Shown: positions 54,688 through 63,988, numbered from the stretch's first letter. The stretch: DNA of 64,000 nt from an uncultured Lachnospiraceae bacterium (GCA_902476645.1 CABSEG010000003.1:41744-105743); one strand, 5' to 3'. Numbers and translations: made by a program. The notes: generated by a model from the sequence alone, not told the origin.

Positions 54688-54759
54688 GGATAAAATACGA
54701 TAAGTCAAGATAGAAGAAAGATAAAATACTGCATATCTGATTCTGTGAAGGATAAAATA
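54688..54759 (+). repeat. Three GGATAAAATA repeats at 31-bp period (operator array)
   Basis: GGATAAAATA at 54688-54697, AGATAAAATA at 54719-54728 and GGATAAAATA at 54750-54759 are spaced exactly 31 bp, about three helical turns. The first lies just downstream of a TATAAT (54679-54684) and the last ends 12 bases before the Shine-Dalgarno of the XRE gene. This looks like an autoregulatory operator. Confidence 0.6.
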
Positions 54760-54781
54760 ATACGCAGAAGGAGGATGTGCC

Positions 54782-55096
54782 ATGTACGAAGATTTTACGC
54801 AGGAACGCATTGCGAAGCTGCGATTGCAAAAGGGAGTGTCGGCCAGAGATATGTCCCTGTCGCTGGGACAAAACAGCAGTTATATTAACCAGATTGAAAA
54901 TAAAAAGGCATTACCGTCGCTACAAGGCTTCTTTTATATTTGCGATTATTTTGGCATTTCACCGGAGGAATTTTTTGAGGAAGAGAACAGCAACCCAGCC
55001 AGGCTTAAAAAGGTAGTGGAAGAGGCAAAAAAGTTGGATGATACTGTGCTGGAGCATATACTAAGTCTAATGATAGATTTTAATGGGAAAAGATAG
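54782..55096 (+). CDS. XRE-family helix-turn-helix regulator
   Basis: 104 residues. The helix-turn-helix covers about residues 8-60: RIAKLRLQKGVSARDMSLSL, then GQNSSYINQIENKKALPSLQ and YICDYFGISPEEFF. The tail is acidic then helical (LKKVVEEAKKLDDTV). GAAGGAGG precedes the ATG. The three-repeat operator directly upstream suggests it controls its own synthesis. No toxin or phage gene is next to it. Confidence 0.9.
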   Translation: MYEDFTQERIAKLRLQKGVSARDMSLSLGQNSSYINQIENKKALPSLQGFFYICDYFGISPEEFFEEENSNPARLKKVVEEAKKLDDTVLEHILSLMIDFNGKR

Positions 55097-55313
55097 AGAC
55101 AGACTTGCCATTGCACAAAATGCCTGAAGTAGAGTATACTATAGAGAGGAATTAAATTCGAAAATTCGCAATCGTTTTTTCTACAAGATTGTTGCAAACA
55201 GGAACCATTCCTCATGAGTGAAATACTTTTTTTCGATTGCTTTCTATATCAGGCGTGTGTACCTCAGGTACATACGCTTTACATACAATCCATACAGAAA
55301 GAAGAGCGGAAAG

Positions 55314-55577
55314 ATGAACTACACGTACATTTTAAGGTGCAGCGACGGAACTTTATATACAGGGTGGACAAACCATCTGGAAAAGAGAATTGAAGATCAC
55401 AATCTGGGTAAAGGGGCAAGATATACCAGGAGCAGAACCCCTGTCACGCTGGCATATTGGGAGGTTTTTGCTACAAAAGAAGAGGCTATGCGAAGAGAAT
55501 GGCAGATTAAACAAATGAGCAGATCTGAAAAGTTAAAACTTTTAGGAAAAAAAGAGAGGCCGGAGCATTCGGAATAG
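55314..55577 (+). CDS. GIY-YIG nuclease domain protein (YhbQ/UPF0213 type)
   Basis: 87 residues from the ATG at 55314. The single domain has YTYILRCSDGTLYTGWTN (the GIY-YIG pair appears as YIL and YTG), R in LEKRIEDHN, YTRSRTPVTL and the Glu in ATKEEAMRREWQIK. It belongs to the short bacterial YhbQ family, a presumed structure-specific DNA nuclease. The end of the gene lies inside a hairpin terminator. Confidence 0.9.
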   Translation: MNYTYILRCSDGTLYTGWTNHLEKRIEDHNLGKGARYTRSRTPVTLAYWEVFATKEEAMRREWQIKQMSRSEKLKLLGKKERPEHSE

Positions 55578-55594
55578 AATTCTCCAGCCTCTCT
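55553..55594. terminator. Terminator between GIY-YIG and hemerythrin genes
   Basis: AGAGAGGC-c-GGAG pairs with CTCC-a-GCCTCTCT. It overlaps the GIY-YIG stop codon. T-rich sequence on both strands suggests bidirectional action. Confidence 0.75.
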
Positions 55595-55638
55595 TGCTTC
55601 TTTTCCATAAAGGCTCTATGGACATGAAGCAGATACAG

Positions 55639-56061
55639 TTACAGCAAATCTGCATGATGATGCATCTGCGCATATTCGGCAACCGAACGGTCGAACGTTT
55701 TAATATGGCCAAAAAGCCAGTCTTTAATGTTAACCTGTACCTGCTGTACAAAAGCATCCGAGGGACCTTCCTCTTCCTGGAGCATCTCTGTCAGATCTGC
55801 CACTACCTGGCGAAGTTCCTGATGCTTTGTTTTATGTTCTTCGATTCCGGGATACCCTATTTCCTTTTGAAGCTTTTCTTCTTCCGAAAAATGAAAATCT
55901 GTATAGTCTGCCAGATAATCCAGCATTTTGATTGCTCCCAGCTTATTGGACCTGTCTTCGCAGCTTTTTAACAGGTTGTTGATCTTTTCAATCAATTCTC
56001 TGTGTTGTGCGTCAATCATCTTGTTTCCTGTTATTAAACTGTCGTCAAATATTGCGTACAT
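55639..56061 (-). CDS. Bacteriohemerythrin
   Basis: 140 residues. The di-iron ligands of hemerythrin are all visible: DAQHREL, HFSEEEKLQ, EEHKTKHQEL and HIKTFDRSV. It is a stand-alone domain with no sensor or membrane part. Roles known for the family are oxygen or nitric oxide binding and iron handling. The C-terminus is His-rich (MHHHAD). GGAGG precedes the start. Confidence 0.93.
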   Translation of the reverse strand: MYAIFDDSLITGNKMIDAQHRELIEKINNLLKSCEDRSNKLGAIKMLDYLADYTDFHFSEEEKLQKEIGYPGIEEHKTKHQELRQVVADLTEMLQEEEGPSDAFVQQVQVNIKDWLFGHIKTFDRSVAEYAQMHHHADLL

Positions 56062-56168
56062 ATTCTTACCTCCTCTGTAATCATGTTATTGAACCTATTT
56101 TATCATGATACACAAGGTTTTTCCATAGAGGTTTTTCGCTTCTAAGGAAAATTTTCAGTTCGTTAAAA

Positions 56169-56855
56169 TTAAAGTCCCACAGGCATAGCGGCCACATATA
56201 CATACATTAAAACAAAATGACAGATACTGCCGCCCATAACAAACAGATGGAAGATTTCATGAGAACCAAAATTTTTGTGCTTGCTGTTAAAGATCGGCAG
56301 TTTCATGGCATAAAGGATGCCGCCCAACGTATAGATGATACCCCCTGCCAGGAGCCACCCGAAAGCGGCTGGGGAAAGGCTGTTGATAATCTGCGTAAAG
56401 GCCAGAACACATACCCATCCCATTCCAATATATAGTACAGAGGAAAACCACTTCGGGCAGTTAATCCAGAAGGCTTTGACAATAATTCCTGCAAGTGCAA
56501 TGCCCCATACAAGTGCGCAGAGAAAATTACCCACAGGTCCGTGCAGGACAATCAGGCATACCGGGGTATAAGTTCCGGCAATCAGAATAAAAATCATCAT
56601 ATGATCCAGTTTTCGCAGCCGTCTGTTGATTTTTTCTGATAAATTCAGGGAATGGTAAATGGTGCTGGCGGCATAGAGTAAAATCATACTTACAATGAAG
56701 ATGCCCAGAGAAATTACATGAATCCGATCCGGGCTGTTCATTGCTTTGATCAGAAGTGGGGTTGCGGCAAAAACAGCCATTAGCATTCCTATAAAATGTG
56801 TGATTGCACTTCCCGGATCCTTTAATTTTTGTCCCTTTGTCATTATTTTCTCCAT
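56169..56855 (-). CDS. Hemolysin III / PAQR-family membrane protein
   Basis: 228 residues and seven membrane segments. PAQR words are DPGSAITHFIGMLMAV, AASTIYHSLN, LDHMMIFILIAGTYTPVCL and GSHEIFHLFVMGGSICHF, with the conserved Ser, Asp and three His that bind zinc. Despite the name, most bacterial members are thought to be membrane-lipid hydrolases or receptors. GGAGG is eight bases before the start. Confidence 0.92.
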   Translation of the reverse strand: MEKIMTKGQKLKDPGSAITHFIGMLMAVFAATPLLIKAMNSPDRIHVISLGIFIVSMILLYAASTIYHSLNLSEKINRRLRKLDHMMIFILIAGTYTPVCLIVLHGPVGNFLCALVWGIALAGIIVKAFWINCPKWFSSVLYIGMGWVCVLAFTQIINSLSPAAFGWLLAGGIIYTLGGILYAMKLPIFNSKHKNFGSHEIFHLFVMGGSICHFVLMYVYVAAMPVGL

Positions 56856-57186
56856 ATGTCAGACCTCCTCGCAAACATGATGTGATATCAACAAAATACA
56901 ACATAGTATTTAAAACTACTTGATGATATTAGTATATTACGCTTATGAAGAAAAAAATACAAGGGGTTTTTCTTAAAAATTAATTAAATTTTCCGAAGAC
57001 TTCTCATTTCTGATTGTTTTTCCAGGGATTCCGGACAATGAGGCATTGTAATTTGAAAAACTATCATATATAATTTATATGAAAGTTCCGGACTGCAAGA
57101 TGGCGTCTACAGGGCGCTCAAGTTTCCATGAAGAGCAGTTCAAGGAATCAAATACCCTGTCTGGAAATGAAAATCAGGAGGAAAGC
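56856..57186 (+). promoter_or_regulatory. Intergenic region with the promoter of xpaC-telA
   Basis: TTGTAA (57046-57051), a 17-base spacer and TATAAT (57069-57074) form a SigA-type promoter. The transcript leader of about 105 bases has no clear structure. The rest of this AT-rich 331-base gap, which also serves the divergent hemolysin III gene, shows no further gene. Confidence 0.65.
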
Positions 57187-58425
57187 ATGATAAATCAGGA
57201 TTGGTCTAATCTTGGAGAGGATATCAGAAATATGGTGCAGTCTGCCATTGATTCCAAGGATTTCCGGCAATTAAACGAGTCGGTAAACAGATCCATCCAT
57301 TCGGCGATGGAAAGCGTGAACCAGGGACTGCGCCAAGCGGGAGACATGATCAATGACGCCTCCAGAAAAGCGTCATACCAGAATCCATGGAGAAATCAAC
57401 AATGGAGGGAAAGAGTACACAGAGAAAAAAACGCTTACAGGATGAGTCATCCCTCCCCCAGAATCTATAAAAGTACATCAGGAATGACAGCGGTGGGATT
57501 TGCGTTGACCATTTGTGGTTACACGATGGTGGCAGGACTCGGAATCGGCTGTTTGTCTGTTTTCCTGGTGGGATTGCTGGGCATGGGATTTTCTGCGGGA
57601 ATCCAGGTATCCCTTGGAGTTATGCTCCCACTTTTGGCGGGAAGTGCTGTCATGGCATGGAAAGGGACGAGCATCTTAGGAAGGCTTAGGCGCTTTCGCA
57701 GTTATACAAAGTGTCTGGGTAACCGAACCTTTTGTACTCTGAAGGAGCTGGGGGTGTCTATTGGAAAATCTCAGAAATTTGTGCTAAAAGATGTGAAAGA
57801 TATGATACGCCGGAGAATGTTCCTGCAAGGATATGTGGATGACCAGCAGACTTGTCTTATGGTGGATCAGGAAACCTATGAGCAGTATCGGTTGGCTCAA
57901 AGACAGATGGAAGAGAAGCGTAGAGCGGAAGAACAAAGAGCGACTGTGCAAAAGGAAAAAGAAGAGGGATTGCCGGAAGAGGCGCGTAAGGTAATCGCTG
58001 CAGGGAATGAGTATCTGCGTCAAATTCGGGAAAGCAATGATGCCATTCCCGGTGAGGAGATGTCCAGAAAAATTTCCAGAATGGAGCTGATTATACACAA
58101 AATTTTTCAGAGGGTGGAGCAGCAGCCTGATCTGGTTTCTGATTTAAGAAAATTTATGGACTATTATCTGCCGATTACGGTAAAATTGTTGGATGCCTAT
58201 GAGGAATTGGACGCCCAACCCATACAGGGTGCGAATATTGCAAGTTCCAAAAAGGAGATTGAAGATACGCTGGATACAATTAACCAGGCATTTGAAAATC
58301 TGCTGGACAGCTTCTTCCAGGATACAGCCTGGGATATCTCTTCTGATATTTCTGTATTGCAGACCATGCTGGCTCAGGAGGGGCTGACGAACCGTGATTT
58401 TACCAACAGAAAGAGTACCATATAA
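57187..58425 (+). CDS. XpaC-like protein (5-bromo-4-chloroindolyl phosphate hydrolysis family)
   Basis: 412 residues from the ATG at 57187, which has AGGAGG five bases upstream. An amphipathic N-terminal helical region (DIRNMVQSAIDSKDFRQLN) is followed by two membrane segments (about residues 100-155: VGFALTICGYTMVAGLGIG, GFSAGIQVSLGVMLPLLAG). A coiled-coil region (QRQMEEKRRAEEQRATVQKE, given to 20 residues) and an XpaC helical domain (FMDYYLPITVKLLDAYEEL) come next. The family is named from an indicator-dye phenotype; its true role is unknown. It is paired with telA 15 bases downstream, a common Firmicutes arrangement. Confidence 0.85.
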   Translation: MINQDWSNLGEDIRNMVQSAIDSKDFRQLNESVNRSIHSAMESVNQGLRQAGDMINDASRKASYQNPWRNQQWRERVHREKNAYRMSHPSPRIYKSTSGMTAVGFALTICGYTMVAGLGIGCLSVFLVGLLGMGFSAGIQVSLGVMLPLLAGSAVMAWKGTSILGRLRRFRSYTKCLGNRTFCTLKELGVSIGKSQKFVLKDVKDMIRRRMFLQGYVDDQQTCLMVDQETYEQYRLAQRQMEEKRRAEEQRATVQKEKEEGLPEEARKVIAAGNEYLRQIRESNDAIPGEEMSRKISRMELIIHKIFQRVEQQPDLVSDLRKFMDYYLPITVKLLDAYEELDAQPIQGANIASSKKEIEDTLDTINQAFENLLDSFFQDTAWDISSDISVLQTMLAQEGLTNRDFTNRKSTI

Positions 58426-58440
58426 AGGAGAAGTAAATCT

Positions 58441-59592
58441 ATGAGCGAGGATTTTAAAGCATTTACGGAGACGCCGGCCCCCACACTGACGTTGGATCCC
58501 TTTGGAGCCCAACAGACCGAAGAAATGCCTGCTAAGGCTTCGGAACCGGAAAAGCCTCTGTTTGACGAGAGCATGTTAAGCCCGGAAGAGAGGAAGATGG
58601 TAGACGATTTTGCAAACCAGATTGATCTGACCAACTCCAGTATGATTCTCCAATACGGGGTAGGAGCCCAGAAAAAAATGGCCGATTTTTCCGAGACAGC
58701 GCTGGAAAATGTTCGGACAAAGGATTTGGGAGAGATTGGGGACATGCTCACCAGCGTGGTCTCGGAGCTTAGAAGCTTTGACGGAGAAGAAGAGGAAAAA
58801 GGGATTTTTGGTTTCTTTAAAAAGAATACGAATAAATTGGCTAATATGAAGGCAAAATACGATAAGGCTGAGGTGAATGTAAACAGGATTTGTACCGCGC
58901 TGGAGGGACATCAGGTTCAGTTGATGAAGGATATTGCCATGCTGGATAAGATGTATCAGATGAACCTTACGTATTTTAAAGAATTGTCCATGTATATTTT
59001 GGCAGGTAAGAAAAAATTGGCCAAGGTACGTCAGTCGGATTTGGTGGAAATGAGGGAGAAGGCATCCAGAACAGGACTTCCGGAAGATGCCCAGGCAGTG
59101 CAGGATTTGGATGGCCTTTGCAATCGTTTTGAGAAGAAGATTCATGACCTGGAACTAACCAGGCAGATTTCCTTACAGACGGCTCCTCAGATCCGTCTGG
59201 TACAGGGCAATGACACCACGATGGTGGAAAAGATTCAGTCTACCATCGTCAATACCATTCCCCTTTGGAAGAGCCAGATGGTGATTGCCCTGGGCGTGGA
59301 ACATTCCACCCGGGCGGCCAGAGCCCAGAGAGAGGTCACGGATATGACCAATGAGCTGTTGAAAAAGAATGCCGCGGCATTAAAAACAGCCACCATTGAG
59401 ACGGCCAGAGAGTCCGAGCGGGGCATTGTGGATATAGAGACCCTGAAGATGACCAATGAGTCTTTGATCTCAACGTTGGATGAGGTAATGAAAATTCAGA
59501 AGGAAGGACATGAAAAGCGAATGGCTGCAGAGGAGGAGATGCAAAAGATTGAAAGTGAGCTGAAACAAAAGCTGCTTCAAATCAATGGATAA
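58441..59592 (+). CDS. telA: TelA-family toxic anion resistance protein
   Basis: 383 residues, soluble and mainly helical. TelA words include KKNTNKLANMKAKYDKAEVN, MYQMNLTYFKELSMYILAGK and IPLWKSQMVIALGVEHS, with the conserved TVVNTIPLWK-type segment. TelA was linked to tellurite resistance, and homologues to cell-envelope stress and antibiotic tolerance; the mechanism is not settled. Translation probably follows that of xpaC. A promoter for the next gene lies within 40 bases of its stop. Confidence 0.92.
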   Translation: MSEDFKAFTETPAPTLTLDPFGAQQTEEMPAKASEPEKPLFDESMLSPEERKMVDDFANQIDLTNSSMILQYGVGAQKKMADFSETALENVRTKDLGEIGDMLTSVVSELRSFDGEEEEKGIFGFFKKNTNKLANMKAKYDKAEVNVNRICTALEGHQVQLMKDIAMLDKMYQMNLTYFKELSMYILAGKKKLAKVRQSDLVEMREKASRTGLPEDAQAVQDLDGLCNRFEKKIHDLELTRQISLQTAPQIRLVQGNDTTMVEKIQSTIVNTIPLWKSQMVIALGVEHSTRAARAQREVTDMTNELLKKNAAALKTATIETARESERGIVDIETLKMTNESLISTLDEVMKIQKEGHEKRMAAEEEMQKIESELKQKLLQING

Positions 59593-59617
59593 TGTTCCCC
59601 GGGTAACAGAAAAAAGA

Positions 59618-59647
59618 TTGACAAGCCTTATTGTCCTGTGTTAACAT
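59618..59647 (+). promoter_or_regulatory. SigA-type promoter of the DEAD-box helicase
   Basis: TTGACA (59618-59623), an 18-base spacer and TAACAT (59642-59647). A leader of about 150 bases would follow. Confidence 0.6.
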
Positions 59648-59689
59648 AGTGCCCGTGTATTGTGTCCGGATAGAATGAGAATAGATTTG

Positions 59690-59726
59690 AGCCCTGTACG
59701 CAAGAGCTGTTGCAGGGCTTTTTTTA
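59690..59726 (+). terminator. Attenuator in the helicase leader
   Basis: AGCCCTG (59690-59696) pairs with CAGGGCT (59713-59719) and is followed by seven T. It lies downstream of the promoter and 79 bases upstream of the start codon, so it can stop the helicase transcript early. Confidence 0.7.
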
Positions 59727-59804
59727 TGCCCTGGAAGAGGAATCCTGTATAGCCGGGCCAAGCAGATACCTGAGAGTGTGAGCCCATAATAGAAAGGAAT
59801 AAAA

Positions 59805-61394
59805 ATGGAAACAATAAGATTTGAGGATTTGGAAATTAGACCGCAGATTTTGCGGGCAGTGATGGAGATGGGGTTTGAGGCGGCTACCCCCATTCAGGCA
59901 GCAGCAATACCGGTTGTCATGTCCGGAAAAGATGTGATTGGCCAGGCGCAGACCGGTACAGGAAAGACAGCGGCTTTTGGTATTCCTCTTTTGGAAAAGC
60001 TGGATCCAAAGATAAAAAAGCTACAGGCCATTGTGTTGTGTCCTACCAGAGAGCTGGCCATCCAGGTGGCTGATGAGATTCGCAGGCTGGCCAAGTTTAT
60101 GCATGGAATTAAGGTACTGCCTGTCTACGGGGGGCAGGATATTACGAAGCAGATTCGTTCCCTGAAGGGAGGCGTGCAGCTGATCATAGGGACGCCGGGA
60201 CGAGTCATGGATCATATGAGAAGAAGAACCATAAAGTGCGAGCAAGTGCATACGATTGTATTGGATGAGGCGGATGAGATGCTGAATATGGGATTTCGTG
60301 AGGATATCGAGACGATTCTGAAAGAAATCCCAGAAAAACGGCAGACCGTCTTATTTTCCGCCACCATGCCTAAGCCTATTTTGGACATTACGAAACAGTA
60401 CCAGAAGGATGCCCAGATGGTAAAGGTGGTAAAAAAGGAACTGACCGTGAAAAATATCGATCAGTACTATTATGATGTGAAGCAGAAAAATAAAGAAGAG
60501 GTTTTATCCCGTCTCCTAGACATGTACGATCCAAAATTATCACTGGTATTTTGTAATACCAAACGCAGAGTGGATGAGTTAACGAACGCGCTGATTGGGC
60601 GAGGCTATTTTGCCCAGGGATTGCACGGAGATATGAAACAGTCCCAGAGAGACCGGGTTATGGACAGTTTTCGGAAGGGAAAAACCGATATCTTGATTGC
60701 CACGGATGTGGCTGCCAGGGGGATTGATGTGGACGATGTGGAGGCAGTATTTAATTATGATCTGCCCCAGGACGATGAGTTTTACGTCCACCGAATCGGA
60801 AGAACCGGGAGAGCAGGGAGAGTGGGAAAGGCCTTTACCTTTGTGACCGGAAAGGAAGTTTATAAACTAAAGGAGATCCAGCGGTATTGTAAGACCAAGA
60901 TTTACGCACAGCCTATTCCCTCTACCGACGATGTGACAGCGATTCGGGTGGAAAAGGTGCTGGATCAGATGGAAGATATCGTTCAGACAGAAGATCTGAC
61001 TTCTATGATCAACGTGCTGGAAAGGCACCTCAATGAATCAGACTATACAGCCATGGACATTGCTGCGGCCTTTTTAAAGCAGGCGTCAGGTATGGAAACA
61101 GAGGAACGAAATGGTAATAACTATGACTTTGGGGATACGGGTGCAGAGGAAGGCATGGTGCGCCTGTTCATCAATATCGGGAAACGCCAGAATGTGAAAC
61201 CCGGAGATATTTTGGGGGCTATTGCCGGGGAATCGGGCATACCGGGCAGACTGGTGGGCTGTATCGATATGTTTGATAAATATACGTTTGTGGAAGTTCC
61301 CAGAGAAAACGCCAAAGAGGTCTTGACTGCCATGGAGCATGCCAAGATAAAAGGAAAAACCATCAATATCGAGCCAGCCAATCCCAATCATTGA
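59805..61394 (+). CDS. DEAD-box RNA helicase with DbpA-type RNA-binding domain
   Basis: 529 residues. Helicase motifs in order: TPIQAAAIPV (Q), AQTGTGKTAAF (I), PTRELAIQ (Ia), VLDEADEML (II), FSATMP (III), ARGIDVDDV (V) and HRIGRTGRAG (VI). Residues about 440-525 form a DbpA/CsdA-like RNA-recognition domain (MVRLFINIGKRQNVKPGDIL). Such helicases assist ribosome assembly and RNA turnover, often at low temperature. The promoter and attenuator upstream suggest transcription control by RNA structure. Confidence 0.94.
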   Translation: METIRFEDLEIRPQILRAVMEMGFEAATPIQAAAIPVVMSGKDVIGQAQTGTGKTAAFGIPLLEKLDPKIKKLQAIVLCPTRELAIQVADEIRRLAKFMHGIKVLPVYGGQDITKQIRSLKGGVQLIIGTPGRVMDHMRRRTIKCEQVHTIVLDEADEMLNMGFREDIETILKEIPEKRQTVLFSATMPKPILDITKQYQKDAQMVKVVKKELTVKNIDQYYYDVKQKNKEEVLSRLLDMYDPKLSLVFCNTKRRVDELTNALIGRGYFAQGLHGDMKQSQRDRVMDSFRKGKTDILIATDVAARGIDVDDVEAVFNYDLPQDDEFYVHRIGRTGRAGRVGKAFTFVTGKEVYKLKEIQRYCKTKIYAQPIPSTDDVTAIRVEKVLDQMEDIVQTEDLTSMINVLERHLNESDYTAMDIAAAFLKQASGMETEERNGNNYDFGDTGAEEGMVRLFINIGKRQNVKPGDILGAIAGESGIPGRLVGCIDMFDKYTFVEVPRENAKEVLTAMEHAKIKGKTINIEPANPNH

Positions 61395-61517
61395 GGAAAC
61401 GGCCAAACTGGCCTGGTTAAAAAGACAATAACTGGATATTTTGATAGAACCACATAGGTGATACCATGGTGTAAATACTACGGAAGGATCCTTTCGTAAG
61501 AGAAGAGAGGGAAAATC

Positions 61518-62081
61518 ATGGATCAGAGAAGCAATTCGGTAAAAAATATTGTGGTGGTAGCATTCTTTGCTGCTGTGACCTACCTGGGTATCCAGGTGTT
61601 CCGGATTCCCATTCCGGCAGCCGTCGGAACACCATTTTTACACTTTGGAAACATCTTTGTGGTACTGGGGATTTTATTTTTAGGAGGCCGCAGGGGTGCC
61701 GTATCAGGTACGTTGGGCCTCCTGATTTTTGACCTGTTAAACGGCTATATTCAGGCTATGCCAAAAATCTTTGTTGTAACCATTCTCAAATGCCTGATAT
61801 TAGGGTGGTTGTTTTCTTATCTGAACAGGAAGTTTCATCAGGGAAAGCGTGCGGAATACCGAAATGCAATGGTGGTGACTGTATGCTACGTAGTTCTGAC
61901 GATTGTACTGGAATTTGTTGCAGGGGTCATTGAGCTTTTGATAGCAGGGAGTGTTCTGGGAGGGGCCGTTGCGGCTTCCTTTGCGTCTTTGCCTGCCACT
62001 GCGGTGAATGGTATCTTTACGCTGATTGGCGTGGGCATCGCCTATCTTCCGCTTAAGAGAGCGCTGAAAAAGGTGCTGTGA
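61518..62081 (+). CDS. ECF transporter S component
   Basis: 187 residues with about six membrane segments. The order (AAVTYLGIQVFRIPIPAAVG, FLHFGNIFVVLGILFLGGRRG, a central YLNRK loop, AVNGIFTLIGVGIAYL) fits a substrate-binding S component of the energy-coupling factor class. These take up vitamins or metals with a shared EcfAAT module encoded elsewhere. I could not assign the vitamin, and no known riboswitch is obvious in the 123 bases upstream. A Shine-Dalgarno (GAGAGGG) precedes the ATG. Confidence 0.85.
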   Translation: MDQRSNSVKNIVVVAFFAAVTYLGIQVFRIPIPAAVGTPFLHFGNIFVVLGILFLGGRRGAVSGTLGLLIFDLLNGYIQAMPKIFVVTILKCLILGWLFSYLNRKFHQGKRAEYRNAMVVTVCYVVLTIVLEFVAGVIELLIAGSVLGGAVAASFASLPATAVNGIFTLIGVGIAYLPLKRALKKVL

Positions 62082-62100
62082 GAAGAGGAGGGCAGAGGAA

Positions 62101-63279
62101 ATGAAGGCTGATTTGAGAGAGATTCAGAGCAGACTGCGAAAAGAGGAGCTGGATGGCTGGCTGTTTGCAGATATTCAGGGGCGGGACGTGATTACCCAGG
62201 AATTCCTGGAGTTGTCCGGAGCGTATGCCACAAGGAGAATGTTTTATTTCATACCGACTGCAGGAGAGCCGGTGAAGATTCTGTCCGGCATAGAGCCTTT
62301 CTTGCTGGATGCGCTGCCTGGCAGCAAAAGGCTTTATCTGGGACTGGAACAGCAGAGAGAAGCTTTAAGCCAGATATTAAGACCGGGAAATCGGATTGCC
62401 GTGCAGTATTCAGAGCAGGGAAATGTGCCGTTGATCAGCACTGTGGATGCAGGCTTATTTGAATATTTAAAAAGCTTTGACATCCGTCCCGTCAGTTCTG
62501 GAGATTTGCTGCAGCACTTTGAAGCGGTTTTGACCAGAGAACAGATAGAAACCCATGCAGAGGCGGGCAGACGGATACATCGCGTTCTGGATGAGAGCTT
62601 TTCCTGGATACGGGGCTGTCTGGATCAGGGGGTTAAAATCGGTGAGCTGGAATTCGAGCAGATGATTTTCGGACTGTTTCAACGGGAGGGCCTGGAAGCA
62701 GACGGCCGTTCCATTTTTTTTGGAGTGGATGAGCATGGGGCAGATCCGGGATATGAGCCAACGCCTGCCACGGCCAAGGAAATTCGAGAGGGAAGCAGGC
62801 TGATCATTGACATTAGCGGCAGACTGCCCGGAGCCGACAGCGTATTTTATGACGTATCCTGGAATATGCAGGTGGGAGGACAAGTGGATCCGGAATATGA
62901 GCGATTGTTTCAGATCGTCAGAAAGGCCCGCGATGAGGCGGTCAATCTGATTCAAAGAGAAGTGAGTCAAGGGCGAAAGATTGCCGGATGCCAGGTGGAC
63001 AGACAGACTCTGGATATTTTCAGAGCGTATGGCGTGGAGGCCTATCGAAAGCACAGAACCGGGCACAATATTGGTCATCACTGCCACGGAAAGGGAGCAA
63101 ATCTGGACGCCTTTGAAACAGTGGATACGAGAAGCCTTTTGCCTGGCACCCTGTTTTCCGTGGAACCGGGAATATACACGGATACGTATGGACTTCGCAC
63201 GGAAATTGACGTGTATTTGACGAAAGAGGGGAGCGTGGAAATTTTCGGCCCCATACAGGATCACATTCGGCGCATCTGA
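62101..63279 (+). CDS. M24-family metallopeptidase (Xaa-Pro aminopeptidase-like)
   Basis: 392 residues. An N-terminal creatinase-like domain (LRKEELDGWLFADIQGRDVI) is followed by a pita-bread domain. Metal ligands are the two Asp of LIIDISGRLPGADSVFYDVS, the His of GHNIGHHCHG and the two Glu of SVEPGIYTD and LRTEIDVY. It should remove residues before proline or act on related dipeptides in the cytoplasm. It begins 19 bases after the ECF gene and is probably in the same operon. Confidence 0.88.
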   Translation: MKADLREIQSRLRKEELDGWLFADIQGRDVITQEFLELSGAYATRRMFYFIPTAGEPVKILSGIEPFLLDALPGSKRLYLGLEQQREALSQILRPGNRIAVQYSEQGNVPLISTVDAGLFEYLKSFDIRPVSSGDLLQHFEAVLTREQIETHAEAGRRIHRVLDESFSWIRGCLDQGVKIGELEFEQMIFGLFQREGLEADGRSIFFGVDEHGADPGYEPTPATAKEIREGSRLIIDISGRLPGADSVFYDVSWNMQVGGQVDPEYERLFQIVRKARDEAVNLIQREVSQGRKIAGCQVDRQTLDIFRAYGVEAYRKHRTGHNIGHHCHGKGANLDAFETVDTRSLLPGTLFSVEPGIYTDTYGLRTEIDVYLTKEGSVEIFGPIQDHIRRI

Positions 63280-63403
63280 TTAGGCTTTGAGAAAGCGCGT
63301 ACGTAACTATAAGGAAGAAAACAGACAATAAATATATAGATGTTATTGACAAATGGTATCATAAATTCTAAAATAAAAGAAAAAGATTTGGAGGAAATCA
63401 ATT

Positions 63404-63988
63404 ATGAAAAGAAAATTTGTGGTATTAAGTCTGTGGATTATTACGGCCATGGGGCTGGCAGGGTGCGGTGCCAATGTGGAAAATCAAGCCACGGAAGCGG
63501 CGCAGGAGAAAGTGGAGACAGAAGCTGCTGAGATGGAAACGGATAAGCCTGAGGAAGAATCTACAGAGGCGGCTGAGACGGAAGCAGAGACAGAGGAAGA
63601 GACGGAAGCGGTAACCGAAGAGGTACAGGAGGAAATACCGACAATTCAGATCGGAGAGACGGTGACGACAGAGAATTTTGAGTTTACCTTAAATAAGGTA
63701 GAGCTGTCTTATGACGTATTGCCGGACGACACTTCGAGCTTTTATACCCATTATCCTGCGGAGAGCGGTCAGGTATACATCCATCTGGATGCGGACATTA
63801 AAAATACCCAAAAGCAAAACCTCAATTGTGACGAAATTTACGAGGTAGTGGCAGACTACAATAGCGGCTATACTTATGATGGACAGCCGATTGTGGATGA
63901 TGCAAGTACGGGTTTTACGTATGCGAACATTACGCAGATTGATCCCTTACAGACCTTGGGCGTACATTTGCAAACAGCCACTTTCTGA
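63404..63988 (+). CDS. Small secreted lipoprotein, acidic linker and Ig-like domain
   Basis: 194 residues. The lipoprotein signal ends in LAGC (Cys22). About 65 residues very rich in Glu, Thr and Ala follow, a flexible spacer. The last 110 residues resemble the immunoglobulin-like DUF4352/DUF5067 class (TVTTENFEFTLNKVELSYDV, GQVYIHLDADIKNTQK). The frame stops 12 bases before the window end, at GVHLQTATF. Relatives usually carry another 20-30 residues, so a frameshift near the end is possible but cannot be tested here. GGAGG precedes the ATG. Function unknown. Confidence 0.75.
   Translation: MKRKFVVLSLWIITAMGLAGCGANVENQATEAAQEKVETEAAEMETDKPEEESTEAAETEAETEEETEAVTEEVQEEIPTIQIGETVTTENFEFTLNKVELSYDVLPDDTSSFYTHYPAESGQVYIHLDADIKNTQKQNLNCDEIYEVVADYNSGYTYDGQPIVDDASTGFTYANITQIDPLQTLGVHLQTATF

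Noticed and set aside
55097..55313. Longer N-terminus for the GIY-YIG protein from 55218
   Set aside because: The added residues are Tyr/Arg-rich and unlike the family. The family start MNYTYIL coincides with the ATG at 55314.
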